A stretch of DNA of 64,000 nucleotides. Source: an uncultured Spirochaetia bacterium. GTDB taxonomy: Bacteria > Spirochaetota > Spirochaetia > SZUA-6 > Bin103. A program made the translations under genes and the position numbers. The stretch is from assembly GCA_958296075.1 (NCBI GenBank), contig CATQHW010000001.1, forward strand, positions 310,001-374,000, given 5' to 3'. Of the stretch, positions 59,350-64,000 are shown piece after piece; position 1 is the stretch's first letter, and every line of letters begins with the position of its first letter. A model generated the notes under the pieces. That model was not told where the DNA came from, searched no databases, and was given only the letters and a program-made list of their open reading frames with translations.

Positions 59350-59526
59350 GCTCGGCAGGTCGCCCGGCCCCGGCGCGAAAGCCGCTCCGGCGCGTCCCAA
59401 TCGCGACGCGCGTCGTCGCGGAGTTCCGAAGGATCGAGTCGCGCCGCCATCGGATTACCGTAGCTCATGGTAGGCGAATCGCCGGCGCACGCATAGACGG
59501 ACCACAATGCGGGGCGCCGGCCGCCG

Positions 59527-60480
59527 CTACGGCGCCGCGGAGACCAGGGCGATGCCGGCCACGATCACCACCGCCGCGCCGATGCGCACCACCGGTGCCC
59601 GCTCCCGCATCAGCACCGCGCCGGCGGCCACACCCAGGACGATGCTGAACTGCCGCAGCGCCGCCACGTAACTGGCGCGCTCGGAGAGCTGGTACGCCCA
59701 CAGCACCAGCGAATAGGCGCCGAACATGCTGAAGCCGGCCGCGGCCGTGCGCCAGTCGACCGCCGCCAGCCGCCAGGACGGCCGTGACGCGGCGGCGGCC
59801 GGCGGCGGCGCCGACCGCCGCCGCGCGTTCATCCGCATGGCCGCCGCGAGCAGCGCCGCGTACAGGACGGTCGAGATGACGAATTCCCAGAGCCCGTAGC
59901 GAAAGGCGTCGATCAGCCCGCCGCCCGACTCGCGGCGCATGACCTCCGCCGCCAGCTTGTCGAATGCGGTGTAGCCCACGGTGCCGGCGGCGGCGACCGC
60001 CGCCCAGCCGATCGTCGGGTGCAGCCGGCGCGCGAACCGGCCGCGAACCGCCTCCCCCCGGTCCGCCCCCGCAGCCCACGAGATGACGATGCAGCCGGCC
60101 GCGACCAGGGCAAGGCCCAGCCACCCGATCGGACTGGGCGACAGGCTCCGCACCAGGTCGAAACCTCCCAGGAACAGCACGGGCAGCGCCCTCGTCACCG
60201 GGTATACGACCCCCATGTCCCCCGCGCGATAGCCCAGGGTGAGTCCCAGAAAGTAGACCGCCTGCGCGCAACCGGCGCCCAGCAGGAGCGGCCAGACGTG
60301 GGGCAGGAGGCGAGCGGCGAACAGCTCGGTCGACACCGCGATCAGGAGACCGGGCACGCTGATGGCCGCCAGTATCCGCAGGATCGTCGTCCACGAATCG
60401 CTGCGCTGCTTGGCGACAAGGTTCCAGCCGGCGTGGAGGATCGTCGAGAACAGCACGATGCCGGCGGCGAACGGCGACAC
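59527..60480 (-). CDS. EamA-family (drug/metabolite) transporter
   Basis: A 317-residue membrane protein with about ten helices, made of two halves of the EamA type. It begins SPFAAGIVLFSTILHAGWNL, and each half has the short FxxxL/GxxYP-like region (YPVTRALPVLFLGG; TAAAGFSMFGAYSLVLW). It likely moves a small metabolite across the inner membrane. The middle contains an Arg/Ala/Pro-rich linker. Start ATG 60480. Divergent from the DUF4382-type gene; their promoter region is 60481-60601. Confidence 0.85.
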   Translation of the reverse strand: MSPFAAGIVLFSTILHAGWNLVAKQRSDSWTTILRILAAISVPGLLIAVSTELFAARLLPHVWPLLLGAGCAQAVYFLGLTLGYRAGDMGVVYPVTRALPVLFLGGFDLVRSLSPSPIGWLGLALVAAGCIVISWAAGADRGEAVRGRFARRLHPTIGWAAVAAAGTVGYTAFDKLAAEVMRRESGGGLIDAFRYGLWEFVISTVLYAALLAAAMRMNARRRSAPPPAAAASRPSWRLAAVDWRTAAAGFSMFGAYSLVLWAYQLSERASYVAALRQFSIVLGVAAGAVLMRERAPVVRIGAAVVIVAGIALVSAAP

Positions 60481-60513
60481 GCTACCTCACGGCCGCGTCA
60501 GGCCGGCGCGCTG

Positions 60514-60543
60514 TTGGTGTATGCCACGGCGGGGGTCTATACT
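60514..60543 (+). promoter_or_regulatory. Likely sigma-70 promoter for the DUF4382-type gene
   Basis: TTGGTG at 60514-60519 and TATACT at 60538-60543 with an 18-base spacer, 58 bases before the ATG at 60602. The -10 box is a good match, the -35 box moderate. Confidence 0.5.
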
Positions 60544-60601
60544 CTCGGCCAAGCGGGTGCCGCATCGCCGGCCCACTCGCGCTCCCTGGAACCATCGAGC
60601 G

Positions 60602-61171
60602 ATGATACGGAACTCCCCTGCACGGCGGCGGCGCAGCAGGTGCGCGCCGGCGATCGGCGCCTTTCTCCTGAGTCTCCTGAGCACGGCCCCGGCCTTGGCC
60701 TCCGCCTCCGGCGAGGAGGATGCCGGCGAGGTGGTGGTGCTGATCACCGACCATCGCCAGGCGATCGACGACTTTACGGCGCTGGTGGTGACCGTGGACG
60801 GCGTGCGCCTGCACCGCCGCGGCGCGCGTAGCGAGGAAGGCTGGCTGTCGATCACGGTCGATCCGCAGGAGATCGACCTGACGCGCTACCGGGACGGCGC
60901 GACCGTCGAGTTGGTCCGGGAGCACGTGCCGGCCGGCCGGTACGACGCGGCGGAGGTGCGGGCCTCGGCCGCCGGCGGCGTGGTGCACGGCGGCGACCGG
61001 GTGGAGGTGCCGCTGGAACTGACCCCGGCGCGGACCGACATCCGCGTGCGCGCCGGTCGGGTCACGCAGGTGACCTTCGACCTGGTGGTGCACGACCTGC
61101 GCGATCACCCCGGCAAGACGTGGGCAGTCCTGCTCGAAGAGGTGCGGGTCGAGCACCTCGGCGGCGGCTGA
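60602..61171 (+). CDS. Secreted DUF4382-type protein
   Basis: A 189-residue protein with an Arg-rich N-terminus and a signal peptide (AIGAFLLSLLSTAPALA, cleavage near residue 36). The mature part resembles the DUF4382 domain: VVVLITDHRQAIDDFTALVVTVDGV, split around residue 60, then LVREHVPAGRYDAAEVRAS and VTFDLVVHDL. These immunoglobulin-like domains are found in envelope or surface proteins; function unknown. The start is ATG 60602. Its last 67 bases overlap the end of the TauD-type gene on the opposite strand, an unusual convergent overlap. Confidence 0.65.
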   Translation: MIRNSPARRRRSRCAPAIGAFLLSLLSTAPALASASGEEDAGEVVVLITDHRQAIDDFTALVVTVDGVRLHRRGARSEEGWLSITVDPQEIDLTRYRDGATVELVREHVPAGRYDAAEVRASAAGGVVHGGDRVEVPLELTPARTDIRVRAGRVTQVTFDLVVHDLRDHPGKTWAVLLEEVRVEHLGGG

Positions 61172-62175
61172 CCGGCGCGGTCGCCGAGGGCGGTGTAGAC
61201 GGTGCGCGGGCCGGTGAAGGTCGATCTGCCGTGCGCCATCAGCATGTTGTCCAGGATGATCACCTCGCCCCGCCCCAGCGCGTAGGCGACCTCCGCCGCC
61301 AGACAGAGCTCGAACCAGGCCGCGATGTCTTCGGGCGGGATCCGGCTGCCGTCCTCCATGACCATGGCGTCGACCGTGTCGGGCGCCGCCGCCATCGCCG
61401 CGGCCAGCCGCCGGGCGTCAGCGGTCCTGCCGTCGCGTTCCGCGACCAGGCGCCGGGCCGCCGCCTGATAGTGCAGCGCCTGCGTGCACCAGAGTTCACC
61501 GTAGACCGGATGCGGCCGGAAGAACCGCGCCGGCTCCTGCACGAAGACCAGGTAGTCGCCGGCGGTCCAGGTCAGGTCCCAGCCCTCCCGCGCGGCGATG
61601 GCCGCCGCTTCCTGGCGATCGCCGGTGCCCAGCACCTCCTGCCAGCTCTTGTCGCGGCGGGCGATGACCGACTCGCTCCCCTCCGGCGGAAGCGTGCGGC
61701 GCAGGCGGGCGTGCTTACCCCGGTACTTCGTGCGGAGCCGGTCCGGCAGCTCGGCGGACAGCCTGCGCATGTCGCCGATCAGGTGCGTCTTCTGGCCTTC
61801 CGGGGGCGGCTCGTGGCAGTAGAAGGAGATGTAGTCGGGGATGGCGTCCAGATAGGCCATCTCCTGATGGATCATCACGGTGGTATCGGCCGGCAGGTCG
61901 GTCGCCGTGTAGACGCCGCGTCCCAGGTCCGTGCGCGGCGCCGTGCCGCCCACGTAGGAGTGGTGCCGGAAGTCGATCGTCGCCAGGAACTCGGCGTAGC
62001 GGACCGGCCCGTCGATGCCGGCGCTGCGGAACAGCAGCGCCCCTTCCCGATCGACGATCTCGAAGATGCGATGCTTGAAGTCCTGCGCGGACCGCGGCCC
62101 GTTCGATCGGCTCAGATCGAGGCGCACGCACGGCACGACCAAGCCGCCGCCGAGCCGCTCATACTCATACGTCAT
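61105..62175 (-). CDS. TauD/TfdA-family Fe(II)/2-oxoglutarate dioxygenase
   Basis: A 356-residue oxygenase. The metal motif is VMIHQEMAYLD (His-x-Glu, as in clavaminate-synthase-like members), and the distal His and 2-oxoglutarate Arg are in LMAHGRSTFTGPRTVYTAL. It starts ATG 62175 (TYEYERLGGGLVVP). It probably hydroxylates an amino acid or similar molecule. The last residues (PPPRCSTRTSSSRTA) overlap the convergent DUF4382-type gene and look unlike the family, so the true C-terminus may have been extended by a mutation in the stop. Divergent from the PhyH-type gene. Confidence 0.8.
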   Translation of the reverse strand: MTYEYERLGGGLVVPCVRLDLSRSNGPRSAQDFKHRIFEIVDREGALLFRSAGIDGPVRYAEFLATIDFRHHSYVGGTAPRTDLGRGVYTATDLPADTTVMIHQEMAYLDAIPDYISFYCHEPPPEGQKTHLIGDMRRLSAELPDRLRTKYRGKHARLRRTLPPEGSESVIARRDKSWQEVLGTGDRQEAAAIAAREGWDLTWTAGDYLVFVQEPARFFRPHPVYGELWCTQALHYQAAARRLVAERDGRTADARRLAAAMAAAPDTVDAMVMEDGSRIPPEDIAAWFELCLAAEVAYALGRGEVIILDNMLMAHGRSTFTGPRTVYTALGDRAGQPPPRCSTRTSSSRTAHVLPG

Positions 62176-62254
62176 CTCGGACGGTCCCCTGTCGTAGCGT
62201 AGACGGCCCCGCCTCCCTGTCAACCGGCCGGTCTTGTTGTGGCATACTGGGGCC

Positions 62255-63293
62255 ATGATCGAGAGCTTTCGCGAGTTTCGTGTCTCCAACGACGCGCTGC
62301 CCGACGCCGGCGAGCTGCGGCGGCGCCGCCGACGGCTACCTGTTCTTCCGCGGTCTCCTCGACCCCGACCGGCTGCGGCGGCTGCGCCGCGAGATGCTGG
62401 AGGTCATCGCCGCCGGCGGCTGGCTGGCGCCCGGCACCGATCCGATGGCCGGCATCGCCGACCCGGGCGCACGCTGCACGGAAGGCGACCTCGCCTATGT
62501 CGATGTCTATCACCAACTCTACCGGCTTTCGAGCTTCCACCGCGCCGCGCACTGGCCGGCGACCCTGGACGTGCTGGCCAAGATCATCGACGGACCGGTG
62601 TTCGCGTTCCCGCAAAAGATCGCGCGGCTCTGGTTCCCGCAGTTCACCGAGCACACCACGCCGATCCACCAGGACTTCGTGCACTTCCAGAGCAGCATGG
62701 ACGTGTACTCATGCTGGCATCCGGTCGGCGACTGCCCGCGCGAGCTAGGCGGATTGGCGGTCCTGCCGGGCTCGCATCGAGTCGGGCGGGTGGTCGATCA
62801 CCACTTCTCCCTCGGCGCCGGCAGCCTTACCGTGGACCCCGCCGAACACCCGGACGGATGGGTGTCCACCGACTACGAGATCGGCGACGCGCTCTTCTTC
62901 CACTGCCTGACCATCCACGGCGCATTGCCGAACGTGACCGCTGATCGACTGCGGGTATCGCTGGACAACCGCTACCAGCGCCTCGGCGCGCCGGTGACCG
63001 CCCACATGCTCGAACCCCATCTGTCGAGCCACCGGCCGCTGTCATGGGATCAGGTCTACGCCGGCTGGAGCGGCTCGGAAGATCTGCGGTACTACTGGCG
63101 CGATCACGAGTTCGAGGTGATCGCCAAGGACACCAGCTTCCAGGAGCGGGGCTTCGCCGATGCGGTCGAGCAGGCGCAGGGCGGCGACCCGCTGGCGCGC
63201 CTGCACCTGCAGCGCATCGCCGACATGAGCCCGGACACCGAGCAGGGCCGGGAAGCGGCGCGCGCGCTCGCCGCGGCGCCGGCCGTCGCGTAG
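62255..63293 (+). CDS. Phytanoyl-CoA dioxygenase family protein, frameshift near the start
   Basis: The main frame encodes a PhyH-type oxygenase with metal motif IHQDFVHFQS (His-x-Asp), distal His in TIHGALPNVT and Arg in DRLRVSLDN; CWHPVGDCPRELGGLAVLPG is typical. The expected N-terminus, MIESFREFRVSNDALPDA, lies in another frame starting at ATG 62255, and it joins the main frame at about 62321-62326, inside a CGG/CGC run, by the removal of one base. Either a real frameshift or an assembly error in the GC repeat. If real, a shorter product would start at GTG 62280 with an altered N-terminus. Downstream the gene is complete. Confidence 0.75.
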
Positions 63294-63346
63294 CCTCACC
63301 CGCCGCAGGTCTCCGAATCTTCGGATAACCGCTCGTCGATCGTCTC

Positions 63347-64000
63347 CTACGCGGGTTGCGCGCGCGCTCGCACCGTGCAGTGGACCCAGTGCCGATCGAC
63401 GTGGAACTCGGGATCGGGCTGGCCGGCGGCGCGCAATTCGCGGCGCGCCGCCGGAATCCCGAATCCGTAGCGCTGCACCAGGCCAAGCACGCGCATCGCT
63501 TCCGCCAGCGCCGGATTGCGGTAGTCGATCACGCCCGGCCTGCCGAAGTTCTCCGGGGTCAGGGCGCCGTACGGCCCACCGGGGCTGTTGATCTCGATCC
63601 GGTCGTCGAACCAGTAGACGTGCACCGGCGCGTTGGTGCCGTCGTAGGTGCGGTGCATTACGGCATTGCCCACCAGTTGCTGCAGAGCGCCGAGCGGATA
63701 GGTCGAGCGGCGAATCTCGGTCGGCACCGGATCATCGACCGCAACGATCATCTTGGCCGCGGCGAGGCGCTCTCCGGCGGTCCGGTCGTTCGCCGCCAGC
63801 GTTTCAGGATCGACCGCCGCCGGCAGGTACTCGTCCATGAAGCGCCCCACCTGCAGATCGTCGAGCCGGGCCGCGCGCACCGGTGAGACGTCGTAGTGCG
63901 GATCGCGATACCGGCGCTTCTCGTTCAGTATCCGTTCGTCCTGCGCTGCCAACTCGCGGTCGGAATAGGCGTCGCTCATCTGGCCGCGGCTCGAGCCGCG
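63347..64000 (-). CDS. COG2865-type ATP-binding (HATPase-like) protein, partial
   Basis: The frame is open to the window edge; the ATG at 63979 is internal, because the sequence SSRGQ before it also fits the family. Visible are LQQLVGNAVMHRTY (the Asn-box of the ATPase fold), INSPGGPYG and RYGFGIPAARREL, the usual C-terminus of this group of predicted regulators with an N-terminal AlbA_2-type domain. About 60-70 residues that normally lie between ERLAAAKMI and EIRRSTYPL seem to be missing, so the gene may carry an internal deletion. It is convergent with the PhyH-type gene; the start lies outside the window. Confidence 0.6.
   Translation of the reverse strand, partial: RGSSRGQMSDAYSDRELAAQDERILNEKRRYRDPHYDVSPVRAARLDDLQVGRFMDEYLPAAVDPETLAANDRTAGERLAAAKMIVAVDDPVPTEIRRSTYPLGALQQLVGNAVMHRTYDGTNAPVHVYWFDDRIEINSPGGPYGALTPENFGRPGVIDYRNPALAEAMRVLGLVQRYGFGIPAARRELRAAGQPDPEFHVDRHWVHCTVRARAQPA

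Noticed and set aside
63312..63325. TCCGAA-TC-TTCGGA palindrome between convergent genes
   Set aside because: The stem has only a two-base centre and no T-run, so it does not make a terminator; too short to call an operator.

Overview
The window is high-GC bacterial DNA packed with short-spaced, often overlapping genes. I think it comes from a free-living or host-associated bacterium with a large catabolic repertoire. The sugar-binding protein at 31883 has a signal peptide ending in AFA followed by EGQTE, and it sits with LplB/YtcP-type permeases. That combination is common in Spirochaetota, so a high-GC spirochaete (for example a marine or sponge-associated lineage) is my best guess. It is an inference only: there is no rRNA or ribosomal gene here to test it.

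Layout. 1-9056 is an accessory/defence region. It holds the 3' part of a DUF499 ATPase, an AT-rich OLD-family nuclease, an AbiEii-type nucleotidyltransferase with a small partner, a type II methyltransferase whose endonuclease gene is broken, a Uma2 nuclease, an SGNH hydrolase and a DUF4143 ATPase preceded by two tandem dyads. 9129-18868 is catabolic: two enolase-superfamily proteins (one lacking metal ligands), an aldo/keto reductase, a Gfo/Idh/MocA oxidoreductase, a flavin reductase, an amidohydrolase and two PLP aminotransferases. 18929-29590 is a second accessory region. It holds a PIN-like fragment, a second methyltransferase with a decayed endonuclease, an ABC exporter pair with almost identical ATPase halves, a second Uma2 gene, a beta-helix protein and a coiled-coil/nuclease-like protein with tandem repeats.

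29890-33478 is an oligosaccharide ABC importer (two permeases and a binding protein) closed by a strong intrinsic terminator. A consensus promoter then drives, almost leaderless, a membrane protein and a NYN-domain RNase. From 46160 down to about 36320 the minus strand carries a long, mostly overlapping operon: a peptide-type (Dpp/Opp) importer, a glycosidase-like propeller protein, a GatC/AtzG-like small protein, an amidase, a sugar-phosphate isomerase/epimerase-like protein and a lone ABC ATPase, with a SIS-domain protein after it. This looks like an uptake-and-deamidation pathway for an amide- or amino-sugar-containing compound, whose substrate I cannot name.

46301-63293 has Fe(II)/2-oxoglutarate dioxygenases (PhyH, TauD types), a second DUF4143 ATPase, the wreck of a BPTD_3080-like helicase fused to the wreck of a coiled-coil gene, the housekeeping glutamate synthase genes gltD and gltB, another amidase, an MlrC-type (M81) peptidase, an EamA transporter and a DUF4382 lipo/secreted protein. 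The window ends inside a COG2865-type ATP-binding regulator.

The most notable theme is decay of the aggressive half of defence modules. Both restriction-modification loci keep an intact methyltransferase and a broken endonuclease, and an AAA ATPase, a helicase, Uma2 and PIN genes also survive as fragments. I found no tRNA, rRNA, CRISPR array or transposase.
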